DNA of 64,000 nt from Paracoccaceae bacterium (GCA_030697175.1 JAUYQR010000015.1:310001-374000), one strand, 5' to 3'; numbered from the stretch's first letter, positions 16,122-25,056 are shown. The notes: generated by a model not told the origin, from the sequence alone. Translations and numbers: made by a program.

Positions 16122-17734
16122 TACTGTTTGACCCAGACGTAGTCATAGTTGACCGGAATCGAGACCGGATCGACATAGAGCGCATCCTCACCGCCCATCC
16201 GTTCCGACTTCATCGTGTAGCGTTCTTCATTGAACACGGGCACCCAAGGCGCCTGCTCCATCACGCCCATGTAGACGTCGGACCACGCCTTCAGCCGGTC
16301 GGCCGACTGGGCCGGATCGAACATGCTGTCAGCCGCCACAGCCTTGGCGTCGAGGCTTTCGTCGCAGAACTTTGACCAGTTCCAGCCGCCTTCCGCCGCC
16401 CCTGCACAACCGAGGATCGGGCCGTAGAAGTTGGACGGATCGGGGAAGTCCGCGATCCAGCCCATGCCACCCGACCAGATCATCGGCGCGGTGCCGGCAC
16501 CGCCGGCTTCGATCACGTTGGCCTGCGCAAGGTTCTGGATGTTGGCCTTGATCCCGATCGCCGCCAGATCCTGCTGGATGGCCTGCGCGATGCGCGGGTT
16601 CGGGTCGGTGTTCATCACGTAAAGGTCGGTCTCGAAGCCGTCGGCAAGGCCTGCATCCGCCAGAAGTTTCTTCGCGCCTTCAACGTCGTAGGGATAACCG
16701 GCGTAGCCTTCGGTGTAGCCCGGCATCGAGGGCGGCAGGGGCTGCGTTGCTGGCACCGCGCGGCCGTTGATGATCTGGGTGATCCGCTCCTTGTTGATCG
16801 CCATGTTCACCGCCTTGCGCACCTCCAGCTTGTCGAGGGGCGGGGTGTTGACGTTCAAGGTGATATAGCCGGTGTGCAGTTGGCCACCCCTGACGACCCG
16901 TGCGGCTTGCGCCGGATCAGCCATCACTTCCATGAACTTCGCCGGGGGGATGCCATCGCCGGGGACGTCAACCTCACCGTTCTGCAGGCGAAGAAGGGCG
17001 ACGACCGGCTCCTGACCCACTTCGAACACCACCGAATCCAGGAACGGCACGCCAGCGCGCCAGTAGTCGGCGTTCTTCTCAAAGACCAGCCGCTGGCCCA
17101 GCGTCCATTCCGCCAGCTTGAAGGCCCCGGTGCCGACCGGCTTCTTGCCGAAATCGGCGCCAGCTTCGTCAACCGCTTCCTTTGGCACGACAGAAGCGAA
17201 GTTCAGCGCCATGACGTGAAGGAAGGTCGCGTCGGGCCGCGAGAGCGTGATCTTTACAGTCAAGGGATCGACGACTTCGACGCCCGAAAGACCCCCTGCC
17301 CCGGCATTTTCAAAACCTGCGATGGCGCCGAAGAAGCCCGCGCCCGGCGACTGCGTTTCGGGGTTGGTGACGCGGTCGAGCGAATATTTCACATCTTCTG
17401 CCGTCATCTCGCGCCCGTTGTGGAACTTGACGCCCGCGCGCAGCGTGAAGGTGTAGGTCAGGCCGTCTTCGGAAATCTCGTAGCTTTCGGCAAGGCCGGG
17501 GCGCAGTTCGGTGGTGCCGGGAACATAGTCCATCAGCCCGTCGAACAGCGACTTGATCATCGACCAGTTCTGCCAGTCATACCCGATGGCAGGGTCAAGC
17601 GTGGCGACGTCGTCCTTGTAGGTGATGGTGATGGTGCCGCCGGGTTTGGCCGCCGGATCGGGGGTGTAGTCCTGCGCGGCGGCGGGCAGCGCGAGCGCCA
17701 GCATGACGGCGGTGGAAGCGAGCAGTCTTTTCAT
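16121..17734 (-). CDS. ABC transporter substrate-binding protein (family 5), amide operon
   Basis: A 537-residue secreted protein: signal peptide MKRLLASTAVMLALALPAAA, then DPAAKPGGTITITYKDDVAT, LRPGLAESYEISEDGLTYTF, MTAEDVKYSLDRVTNPETQS and a VRKAVNMAINKERI segment, the SBP_bac_5 pattern. This is a peptide-type binding protein, yet its operon carries an amidase and AmiC/AmiR, so the ligand may be an amide-bearing small compound rather than a peptide. It overlaps the amidase by one base and lies 33 bases after the DppB-type permease. Confidence 0.9.
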   Translation of the reverse strand: MKRLLASTAVMLALALPAAAQDYTPDPAAKPGGTITITYKDDVATLDPAIGYDWQNWSMIKSLFDGLMDYVPGTTELRPGLAESYEISEDGLTYTFTLRAGVKFHNGREMTAEDVKYSLDRVTNPETQSPGAGFFGAIAGFENAGAGGLSGVEVVDPLTVKITLSRPDATFLHVMALNFASVVPKEAVDEAGADFGKKPVGTGAFKLAEWTLGQRLVFEKNADYWRAGVPFLDSVVFEVGQEPVVALLRLQNGEVDVPGDGIPPAKFMEVMADPAQAARVVRGGQLHTGYITLNVNTPPLDKLEVRKAVNMAINKERITQIINGRAVPATQPLPPSMPGYTEGYAGYPYDVEGAKKLLADAGLADGFETDLYVMNTDPNPRIAQAIQQDLAAIGIKANIQNLAQANVIEAGGAGTAPMIWSGGMGWIADFPDPSNFYGPILGCAGAAEGGWNWSKFCDESLDAKAVAADSMFDPAQSADRLKAWSDVYMGVMEQAPWVPVFNEERYTMKSERMGGEDALYVDPVSIPVNYDYVWVKQ

Positions 17735-17767
17735 TGCGTCTCTCCTGTTGGGTTCAGCGAAGGGGTA

Positions 17768-18688
17768 TCAACGTAAGGTAATCCGGGGGTCGATCAGCGG
17801 AGCGATCAGGTCGGCCAGCAGATTGCCGATGACGATGGCGAAGGCAGACACGAGCGTGACGCCCATGATGATCGGAATGTCGACGCGCTGGATCGCCTGC
17901 CACGCGAGTTGGCCGATGCCGGGCCAGCCAAAGACCGATTCCACCACCACGATCCCGCCCATGAAGATGCCGATGTCGATGCCGATCATCGCGATCACCG
18001 GCAGGATGGCGTTCGGCAGCGCATGACGCAGCACGACACGGGCGCGGGTCAGGCCCTTGGCGCGCGCGGTGCGAATATAGTCGGCGCGCAGCACGTCGAT
18101 CATCGACGACCGCATCATCCGCGAATACCAGCCCGAGCCGAGGATGCCCAAGGTGACGGCGGGCAGCACAAGGTGCGCAAACGTGCCGTAGCCGCCGATC
18201 GGGAACCAGCCGAGCTTTACCGCAAAGACGTAAAGCAAGAGCAGGCTGACCACGAACTGCGGGGCAGAGACGGTGACGAAGGACGTGGTCATCAGCACCT
18301 GATCGACCGCCCTGCCCCGCCACAGTGCGGCGATGATGCCCATCGTCAGGCCAAGGATCAGTTCGCAGACGATGGCGCCCAGCATCAGAAGAAGCGTGGC
18401 GGGCAGGCGCGACCAGATCAGCTCGGCGACCTCGGTCTTTTGCAGGTAGCTGCGGCCCATGTCGCCTTGCAGCAAAGCACCAAGGTAGCGGGCGTATTGC
18501 ACGATGAACGGCTTATCCAGGCCAAGCTGCTGACGGATATTCTCTACCGTTTCCGCCGTGGCGGAGCGGCCCGCGATCTGGCGCACGGGGTCGGCGGGCA
18601 GCACGAAAAGCAGGAAGAAGGTGATGAAGCTGACGCCCAGCAGGATCAGCGCAGACTGCACCAGACGGCGGATCAGGTAGGCGGCCAT
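17768..18688 (-). CDS. ABC transporter permease, DppB-type (amide operon)
   Basis: A 306-residue permease beginning MAAYLIRRLVQSALILLGVS with the DppB motifs FVLPADPVRQIAGRSATAET, IRQQLGLDKPFIVQYARYLG and GDMGRSY, and the docking loop DYIRTARAKGLTRARVVLRH. Its start directly abuts the DppC-type stop. Forms the membrane pore together with that protein. Confidence 0.92.
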   Translation of the reverse strand: MAAYLIRRLVQSALILLGVSFITFFLLFVLPADPVRQIAGRSATAETVENIRQQLGLDKPFIVQYARYLGALLQGDMGRSYLQKTEVAELIWSRLPATLLLMLGAIVCELILGLTMGIIAALWRGRAVDQVLMTTSFVTVSAPQFVVSLLLLYVFAVKLGWFPIGGYGTFAHLVLPAVTLGILGSGWYSRMMRSSMIDVLRADYIRTARAKGLTRARVVLRHALPNAILPVIAMIGIDIGIFMGGIVVVESVFGWPGIGQLAWQAIQRVDIPIIMGVTLVSAFAIVIGNLLADLIAPLIDPRITLR

Positions 18689-19570
18689 TCAGTCGCGCCC
18701 CCTTTGCGTGGGGTCAAGGACATCGCGCAGCGCGTCACCGACTAGGTTGAAGGCCAGCGCCAACAGGATGATCGCCGCACCGGGAATGAACACCAGCCAC
18801 GGCGCGGTCTGAAAGTAGGTCTGGTTTTCAAAGATGATGTTGCCCCAGCTTGGCGTGGGCGGCTGCACACCGACGCCGAGGAACGAAAGCGTCGCCTCAA
18901 GCAGCACGGTGGTAGAGATGCCGAGCGTGCCCCAGACGATGATCGTCGGCACCAGATGCGGCAGGATGTGGCGAAACAGGATGCGGCCGGTGCTGGCCCC
19001 CAGCGTGCGTTCAGCGGCGATGAAGTCGCGTGTCGCAAGCGAGGTCGTCTCGGTGTAGATCACCCGCGCGGTCTGGACCCAGTTCACCAACGCAATGACC
19101 AAGGCCACGATCCACAGCGAGGGCTGGAAGATCGCGGCAAGGCAGATCGCAAGCAGCAGTGCCGGAAAGGCCATCATCAGGTCGGTGAACCGCATCAGGA
19201 CCGCCCCGATCCAGCCCCGGAAGAACCCGGCGGTGATGCCGACCAAGGTGCCGATCAAAAGCGCGAGGCCATTGGCGACCACGCCGATCACAAGCGAGGT
19301 CTGCGCGCCATACAGAAGGCGGCTGAACAGGTCGCGGCCCAGAAGATCGGTGCCTAGAAGGAACTGACCGCCGGGCGGCATCGGCGCGCCCTCCAGGGTC
19401 AGGCCGTCGAACATCTGGTCGTTCGGATCGAAGGGCGCGATCAACGGGGCGAAGGCCGCTCCGGCGATGACCAGCACGATGAGGACGAGGCCGAAGACCG
19501 CCAGCTTGCGCCGCATCAGTCGGGCAATGCTGCCTTGAGGCTGGGCGCTAGCCGCGCTGAGATCGGTCAT
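18689..19570 (-). CDS. ABC transporter permease, DppC-type (amide operon)
   Basis: A 293-residue permease starting MTDLSAASAQPQGSIARLMR. It carries a first helix at about 23-45, the LLGTDLLGRDLFSRLLYGAQ motif and the docking loop AAERTLGASTGRILFRHILP. The ATG at 19570 lies 23 bases inside the amiR-like gene, so the two are translationally coupled; a longer frame further upstream belongs to that gene's other frame and is rejected. Confidence 0.88.
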   Translation of the reverse strand: MTDLSAASAQPQGSIARLMRRKLAVFGLVLIVLVIAGAAFAPLIAPFDPNDQMFDGLTLEGAPMPPGGQFLLGTDLLGRDLFSRLLYGAQTSLVIGVVANGLALLIGTLVGITAGFFRGWIGAVLMRFTDLMMAFPALLLAICLAAIFQPSLWIVALVIALVNWVQTARVIYTETTSLATRDFIAAERTLGASTGRILFRHILPHLVPTIIVWGTLGISTTVLLEATLSFLGVGVQPPTPSWGNIIFENQTYFQTAPWLVFIPGAAIILLALAFNLVGDALRDVLDPTQRGRD

Positions 19571-20150
19571 CCGCGCCTCCGTGGCTGGCGACGATGCGCG
19601 CAGCCGCATCCTCGAAACTGATGCGCCATGCCATCGCCATCTGGCGCAGTTGCGCATAGGCTTCGGCCTCGGTCTTGCCGCGTGCGGCCAGCAGCGTGAC
19701 CGCACGGACCACGGTCTGCCGGTCTTCCAGCCGCCGACGCAGGTCGGCGATTTCAGCCGACAGCGCCTTTTGTGCGTCGAAGGCGTCGCGCGCGATCAGG
19801 AGCGCCGAATAGGCGCCATTGTCGCCGACGGGCTTCAAGAGTTGGGCATGGGCACCGGCCTTCAGCGACCATTCGATCCGGCCCGGCGCTTCGGAGCCGA
19901 TCAGGGCGATCATCGGGATCGGCGGCTGGCCGGCCTCCCACGGGAACATGGCGTCATGGCCCATGTCCGCGTCGAAAAAGATGTAATCGGCGGCCAGCGC
20001 TTCTGGCCCGAGTTCCGGCCAGCTTTGCGTGACGGACAGGCCGATGGCCGTCAACTGCCGGGTCAGCGCCTGCACGGTCGGGTGCGGGCGGTGCAGGATG
20101 ATCGCCTGCGCGTGGCCGAGGTTCGGGATGCGGATGGTGCGGCGCTTCAT
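19548..20150 (-). CDS. amiR: AmiR-like ANTAR-domain RNA-binding antiterminator
   Basis: A 200-residue protein. The N-terminal half is receiver-like (LGHAQAIILHRPHPTVQALT, DYIFFDADMGHDAMFPWEAG) but without a clear phospho-acceptor context. A coiled coil (ALSAEIADLRRRLEDRQTVV) leads into a C-terminal ANTAR three-helix domain (LLAARGKTEAEAYAQLRQMA, ISFEDAAARIVAS). ANTAR proteins bind leader RNA and stop terminator formation. The gene overlaps the AmiC-like gene by ATGA, exactly as in the Pseudomonas amidase system, where AmiC sequesters AmiR until an amide binds. A terminator-like hairpin lies in the operon leader at 21254-21288. Confidence 0.85.
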   Translation of the reverse strand: MKRRTIRIPNLGHAQAIILHRPHPTVQALTRQLTAIGLSVTQSWPELGPEALAADYIFFDADMGHDAMFPWEAGQPPIPMIALIGSEAPGRIEWSLKAGAHAQLLKPVGDNGAYSALLIARDAFDAQKALSAEIADLRRRLEDRQTVVRAVTLLAARGKTEAEAYAQLRQMAMAWRISFEDAAARIVASHGGADDRSQRG

Positions 20151-21232
20151 GACACCACCCGCAGGGCCGGGGCGGGGACGGAGCGGCCGCGCGTCAGGTA
20201 GGGGTCACCCGCGACCGCCTCCAGCCGCTTGATCGGGTGAAAAGCGCCGTTCATGACCCGCGCGATCAGGACCGGCAGCACGGTGTGGTGGGTTTCGGGA
20301 TCGACGATCCCCCTGCCCCGGTCGCCCGCCAGAAGCTGCGAAAGGGGCAGGTCTTCGGCCCCCTCGCGCCCGGCCAACAGCCGCGCCAGTTCCGTCACCG
20401 CAGAAAACGCCGAGGCTTCGTGCGATGAGCCGAAATTGCCAGGGCCGGGCCAACCGCCCACCCCACGGAAATAAGGCCCGGCGGCTACCAGCCCCTCGGC
20501 CGCCTGCCCCAACGCAGGAAGTTCACATTCGGTCAGGTTGCACGACAGGACAGGGCAGTTTTCCGGGCGGAAATGCGCATCCTCCTGCCCCAGCGCGCGG
20601 TAGGCGGCCATGAATTCGTAGGACGAGGGCCCGATCAGCGAGTTCAGGATGAAACCGGGGCGGGCAAAGCGCACCTCTTCGATCATCCGGCCGACGTCGT
20701 GCGACCCGATCGGCAGATACCGTTCGCCCAGCACCTCGCCCCCGGCGGCGGTGATGCGTTCACGGGCAAGGCGGTTCATCTCCCAGCCCCAGATGTAGTT
20801 CGAGCCGGCAAGAAACGCCCGGCGGCCATGCGACTGCATCACCCAGTCCAGAAGTGGCAGCAGGTGCTGGTTCGGGCAGGCATGGGTGTAGACCACATGG
20901 TCCGACGCCTCGAAACCTTCGTAAGGCACCGCATACCAAAGTGTGCCGCCAAATTTCTCGACCGTCGGGATCACTTCCTTGCGGCTCCAGGACGTGACGC
21001 AGCCAAGCACATGGCGCGCGCCGGTGTTGCGCAGGATGTCTTCGCAAAGCGGGCCGTAAGCATCGACGTTGCCGCCCGGATCGCGTTCCACCGGCAGGAA
21101 GGACACGTCAAGATCGGGGTCGGCATTCACCATCGCAATCGCCGCCAGCGCCCCGGACCGGCACGCTTCGGAGATCAGCGAATAGCTGCCCGAGCGGGAA
21201 TAGAGCAGGCCAAGTTCGATCCGTCGCTTCAC
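20147..21232 (-). CDS. amiC: AmiC-like amide-sensing periplasmic-binding-fold regulator
   Basis: About 361 residues starting at GTG 21232 (VKRRIELGLLYSRSGSYSLI). It has the two-lobed binding-protein fold of AmiC/UrtA: DPDLDVSFLPVERDPGGNVD, ARHVLGCVTSWSRKEVIPTV, FLAGSNYIWGWEMNRLARER and GFILNSLIGPSSYEFMAAYR. There is no signal peptide at the chosen start, which fits a cytoplasmic sensor. In Pseudomonas AmiC binds acetamide and releases AmiR; here it is followed by the ANTAR gene with ATGA overlap. A urea/amide transport binding protein is less likely because of its position and lack of signal peptide. Confidence 0.85.
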   Translation of the reverse strand: MKRRIELGLLYSRSGSYSLISEACRSGALAAIAMVNADPDLDVSFLPVERDPGGNVDAYGPLCEDILRNTGARHVLGCVTSWSRKEVIPTVEKFGGTLWYAVPYEGFEASDHVVYTHACPNQHLLPLLDWVMQSHGRRAFLAGSNYIWGWEMNRLARERITAAGGEVLGERYLPIGSHDVGRMIEEVRFARPGFILNSLIGPSSYEFMAAYRALGQEDAHFRPENCPVLSCNLTECELPALGQAAEGLVAAGPYFRGVGGWPGPGNFGSSHEASAFSAVTELARLLAGREGAEDLPLSQLLAGDRGRGIVDPETHHTVLPVLIARVMNGAFHPIKRLEAVAGDPYLTRGRSVPAPALRVVS

Positions 21233-21253
21233 GCCTTTGCCCCCCGAGAACGC

Positions 21254-21288
21254 AAAAACCCCGCCGCAGACCATCCGAAGAGGTCTGC
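21254..21288 (-). terminator. Leader terminator-like hairpin upstream of amiC, probable antitermination target
   Basis: On the reverse strand GCAGACC (21288-21282) pairs with GGTCTGC (21272-21266) and can extend inward to a C(UUCG)G tetraloop; GGCGGGG and then five T (21258-21254) follow. It lies 22 bases before the amiC start and after a candidate promoter. The T-run is seven bases from the stem, which weakens a simple terminator call, but position and partner genes fit AmiR control. Confidence 0.6.
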
Positions 21289-21335
21289 ATGCAAGGCCCT
21301 GATGCCGTCCGACGATTTGCCGATTTGTGTATCCA

Positions 21336-21363
21336 AGCCTATGCGTCAGTCCGCGCGGGTCAA
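21336..21363 (-). promoter_or_regulatory. Candidate promoter of the amide operon
   Basis: Reverse strand TTGACC (21363-21358), 16-base spacer, TAGGCT (21341-21336). Transcription from here would include the hairpin at 21254-21288 in the leader. Confidence 0.4.
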
Positions 21364-22499
21364 GGGCTTGCCTGCAGAAATACGCGTTTTGCCGCAAGAA
21401 ACGGCTAAATTATGGGCAAACTGTCGTCGCCCTTCAAGGGCGTTCGGCCCGCGATCACGCCGGGGCACTGGTCTTGGTGTCGATTTCAAACCGGTGATCT
21501 GCGATGGCACTGACCGCGCGCCCGGCCATTTCCCGAAGCTCGGCCCGATTGCCGGGGGTAAAGTCCTCCAACCTGTCGCGTAACGAGCTTGCACGGTCCG
21601 CCCTTGCCATGGCACGCGAGCGCGAGGCCTTCTACCTTGCACTGACGGTGGGCAGGCCGGTCACGGAGGCCACGCCCCTCGAAGTTGGTCGCTGGCTGGC
21701 CGCGCTGATCGCGGGGCGATCGACGGATCAAGCAGCGCGACGGCGACGAGAACGAGGCCGTTCTGGTGCTGCCGTCCGACCGGCTGCCTGCGCTGCGGCA
21801 GGCCGCGCGCGACGCGATGGCGCTTCCTGTCACTTCGGCGGCGCGGCGGGCGGCGGCGGACCGCCGGTGTCAGGCGGTGTCGGCCAGCGCGGCGGGCCTT
21901 TTGGCCCACCGTATCTCCCTGCCGGGCCAGAACGACAGCATCAGCCCGCACCTGTTCGGCCGTTCCCACCCGCGCACCAACACGTTGATCTTGCTGAAAA
22001 ATTTGATGAAGAACGCAGCTTTTCCGGAGGTCGAAGCGGCGCGACAGATCGCGAAAGGCACGTCGGACGAGATGCGCACCGAGCGGCCGGAAACCTCGCT
22101 TGTGGTCAAGGCCGCGTCCGACGTGGCCCGGTCTGTCGGCCCGTTTCAGGGTTTGCCGGGATCGCTTTGCAATCAGGGCCTTGGCCCCGGCCTCAGGGGC
22201 TTCGACGCCGATGCCTATGCTCTCGCCGTGCAAGTTCTGCGTGTCGCCCTTGTGACCGGCGAGGGAGTCGAGCAAGCGCGCGGGTGCGGCCAGCCTCGCG
22301 GTCAAGCGAACCGGCCTTGACCGCAACCGACAGCGCCAGCAGCAGCGACGCCGCAGCGTCGGGATCAGCCGGTGCTGCGGTGACGCGCGCGGCCGCTGCG
22401 GCAAGCGCCTCGGACGCGTCCGAAGCCAGCGGGATGTCCCGCAGCCCGTCGGTCCGGGCTTCCGCGACAGTGGCCGGCGGGGTGGCGAGGTCAAGCGGC
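21364..22499. other. Decayed region without an intact gene
   Basis: About 1.1 kb with only broken frames. On the plus strand 21504-21727 (AREREAFYLALTVGRPVTEA) seems to continue after a frameshift in the frame reading ENEAVLVLPSDRLPALRQAA (about 21748-21810), which suggests a frameshifted gene I do not recognise. On the reverse strand a membrane-helix-like run (IVWIVALAVSTAIII) near 22510-22560 continues into Ala-rich sequence. It borders the broken glycosyltransferase and looks like relics of a larger lost locus. Confidence 0.4.
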
Positions 22500-23445
22500 T
22501 CAGGCTGGATGATGATTGCGGTAGACACCGCCAGCGCCACGATCCAGACAATCTGGCCGCGTGGCAACCGTCACCAGGCCGGTGAACAGGAAGATGATCG
22601 GCCAAACGATGAACACCACGTTCCACAGCGCCGAAAGGTGGGAATAGAACGTCACGCCATGCATCAGCCTGTGCGGCAGGGTCAGCCCCTTGCGAAACAG
22701 CGGGTTGTCGGTGCGCAGGATATCCAGCGTGCCGCCTGCATATTTCAAGCGCTGGATCGTGGATCACGCAAGCAGCCAAGCGTTTCGGCAGGCACGCTCG
22801 GGAACGGGATCGTATCTGCCTCACAGATCACCACGAAATCGCCCGAGGTCGTGCTCATCGCGTTGCGCAGGTTGCCGGCCTTGAAGCCGATGTTGTCCAG
22901 CCGGGTGATGTAATTTGCCCCCTCGCCTGCTGCGCCCACGGCCATTTCGGGGCGGTGGCCATCATCCAGCACATGCACCGTTATGTCGATCGGATGCGGG
23001 CAGCTTGTCTGATGCGCCGCCTTCAGACTCTTGCCCTCGATTTCGGGGGCTTCGTAGTAGTTGGCAAAGAAGACGTCGATCACGAAGGTCCGCGCCGACG
23101 CAGCCCGGTCGTCACTGACGTCGCACAACATTCGTGCCGGCGCGGCCGGTTTGGGCGAGCGGTCGGTCCAGATGTTGCTCGTGAACAGGATCAGCCCAAT
23201 GAAGGCGCCTGTTTCGGCAATAACCAGCGGCAGCGAGAACCAGAGTGCTTCGGTATTGAACGACCGGGTCCAGCGCCCCGGCAGATACTGCGCCCCGAAG
23301 ACAAGGCTGCCGGTGGCCGGAAACTGCCACACCGCGCCGAGCACAGCAGAGTGCGGCTGGTCTGCCAGGGCACCTGACGGTCAAAGCGCGTCGGGACCAA
23401 TCGGTTCTTATTGCTCGCCTCGCTTGGCGCAATGCTTGTATTCAT
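22500..23445 (-). pseudogene. Cellulose-synthase-like family 2 glycosyltransferase, broken
   Basis: The reverse strand starts at the ATG at 23445 (MNTSIAPSEASNKNRLVPTR, then FDRQVPWQTS), shifts frame near 23340, and continues LGAVWQFPATGSLVFGAQYL, a membrane helix VIAETGAFIGLILF, and the catalytic-domain start HPIDITVHVLDDGHRPEM, NIGFKAGNLRNAMSTTSGDF, VVICEADTIPFPS. At about 22755 it jumps, in another frame, to QRLKYAGGTLDILRTDNPLF and LMHGVTFYSHLSALWNVVFI, sequence that normally lies 150-200 residues further on. The segment with the catalytic base Asp and most of the acceptor site is therefore deleted. At least one frameshift plus an internal deletion: not functional. It would have been an inner-membrane polysaccharide synthase. 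Confidence 0.8.
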
Positions 23446-23506
23446 GACCGGACATTGGGATCAATCCGAAGACGCTTGCAGACCCCTCGGTCCCGGTTTG
23501 CGGGTG

Positions 23507-24394
23507 TCAGGATGCCGCCAGGGTCGTGGTTCGCATGACGAAACCGTCCTCGGTGGCCGCAAGATCGACCGTGATACCGCCGATCTGCGACAGGTCTGCC
23601 AGATGGGTGCCGCCGCAGGGCATCGAGACCTCGGTGCCGTTCAGATGGGTCGTCCAGAGGCGGCGGTCCTGCAGGTAGCCTTCGCCGGGTGTCACCAGCA
23701 CGGGCGCGGGGGTATCAAGCATCTGCCGCAGGACTGCGTTGATGGCGGCGGTGTGGCCCGGAAGGTCGGCCAGAAACGCATCGCGGTCAAAGCCCTTCTT
23801 GCGCAGCGACTTGCCGATCCGGTAGCTGTCGACAGAGCCTTCAGGGGCAATGCGCGAACCGGTGACAGCCGCCTTGTCCAGGTTCGGCGCACCAAGGCTG
23901 TCGGCGGCATCGGCCTCCTTGGCCCAGAACGCGGCAGCGATCTGGTTCAGCGCAAGCGCCGCCAGATGCACGCCGGTATGTTGCAGCGACAAGGCGTGGC
24001 GGTAGCCTTCATCGACGCGCAGCGTCACCGTGGCACCGGGGGACACCTTTGGCGAACCTTGCACCAGATGCAGCACGACGGCGTGGATGTCAGGATCGTT
24101 GCGCTTGACGGTCGCAGCGTCATCGCCGGTGAAGATCACCCCGGTCGCGCGGTTCAACAGCGCTTCGCGGCTTTCGTCCACCACCGCCTGCCGACCGTCG
24201 GCCAAGGTCACGGTGCCCCGGTCGCCCGGTTGATCGGGCCAGGTCAGGCTTTGCGGGTGAAACGACGTGCGGTCGGTGATGATCCCCACCCGGCCATCCA
24301 ACTCGGCCACAAGCATGACTTGCGCCGTAGCCACCAGCGCGCCTGCGGCGAAGGTGGTGATCGTCCCTTCGCCCAATTCGGTCTGCAATTGCAT
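23507..24394 (-). CDS. AlaX-type alanyl-tRNA editing domain protein
   Basis: A 295-residue free-standing editing protein related to the AlaRS editing domain. Zinc ligands are visible as H139-x3-H143 (SLQHTGVH) and C260-x3-H264 (MPCGGTH), the conserved HxxxH...CxxxH set. An N-terminal beta-barrel-like part precedes them. These proteins hydrolyse mischarged tRNA (Ser- or Gly-tRNA-Ala, and other mischarged species in relatives). The gene lies three bases after a DauR-type regulator and next to an amino-acid catabolic cluster; it may protect translation from an unusual amino acid handled there. Confidence 0.88.
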   Translation of the reverse strand: MQLQTELGEGTITTFAAGALVATAQVMLVAELDGRVGIITDRTSFHPQSLTWPDQPGDRGTVTLADGRQAVVDESREALLNRATGVIFTGDDAATVKRNDPDIHAVVLHLVQGSPKVSPGATVTLRVDEGYRHALSLQHTGVHLAALALNQIAAAFWAKEADAADSLGAPNLDKAAVTGSRIAPEGSVDSYRIGKSLRKKGFDRDAFLADLPGHTAAINAVLRQMLDTPAPVLVTPGEGYLQDRRLWTTHLNGTEVSMPCGGTHLADLSQIGGITVDLAATEDGFVMRTTTLAAS

Positions 24395-24397
24395 GGC

Positions 24398-25027
24398 TCA
24401 GTGGTCCCTTGATCCGGCGGTCTTGGCCGCGCGCAGGTAGTTGTAGACACTCGCCCGGCTCATCTGCAGCACGCGCGAGATGTAGGCCGCCGCGTGTTTG
24501 CCACCAAAGGCGCCGTCCCCGGCCAGTTCCAGCACCAGTTGGCGTTTCTGGTCGCGGCTGAGGTCACCGATCACTATACCCCGACGGTTGGTCCAGGCGT
24601 GAACATACTGGTTGATGCGCTCGTGCCAGTCTTCCTTGAACAGCACGTCCGGCTGGTCGGCCTGCGGCACCCGAGTCATGGCTCCCAGAAGATCGATGGC
24701 GGCTTGCAACTGCGTGACATCAAGGTTGATGCACATGACCCCGATTGCAGTGCCGTCTCCACCGCGCAGCACGGCGCTGACGGATTTCACGCGGCGACCG
24801 TCGAAGTTCAGCTTGTCATAGGGGCCGATCAACCCGACATCCGGCCGAAAGTCGATTTCGTGCAGAAGAGACGGCTCACCGACCTCGCGCCGGGAAAACG
24901 GGCTGGCGATATGGGCGACGGTTTCGGTCGCAAGATCATGCAGCACGACCTCGGCCTGCGGCTGCAGCAACAGCGCAATCGCATCACAGACGGCATGGAA
25001 CGGGGCGAGCGGGGGGGCGGGGTGCAT
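24398..25027 (-). CDS. YheO/DauR-type PAS plus helix-turn-helix regulator
   Basis: A 209-residue protein. The N-terminal YheO-like PAS domain (about 8-120) contains LQPQAEVVLHDLATETVAHI, KLNFDGRRVKSVSAVLRGGD and IGVMCINLDVTQLQAAIDLL. The C-terminal DauR-type helix-turn-helix (about 155-205) reads AAAYISRVLQMSRASVYNYL. DauR represses D-arginine catabolism in Pseudomonas, and relatives sense amino acids or their derivatives. The ATG at 25027 has AGGAA upstream and a good promoter at 25057-25084. It is divergent from the M20/OCD/dehydratase operon, so it probably regulates both directions. Confidence 0.87.
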   Translation of the reverse strand: MHPAPPLAPFHAVCDAIALLLQPQAEVVLHDLATETVAHIASPFSRREVGEPSLLHEIDFRPDVGLIGPYDKLNFDGRRVKSVSAVLRGGDGTAIGVMCINLDVTQLQAAIDLLGAMTRVPQADQPDVLFKEDWHERINQYVHAWTNRRGIVIGDLSRDQKRQLVLELAGDGAFGGKHAAAYISRVLQMSRASVYNYLRAAKTAGSRDH

Positions 25028-25056
25028 CGGTTCCTGTTGGCTGCGGGCTTGCGGCA

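Noticed and set aside
20147-21397. Extended start of the AmiC-like protein to 21397
   Set aside because: The extension would run through the candidate promoter and the leader hairpin and has no binding-protein similarity.
21870-22109. Small reverse-strand open frame in the decayed region
   Set aside because: No ribosome binding site, no recognisable motif, and it sits among frameshifted relics.
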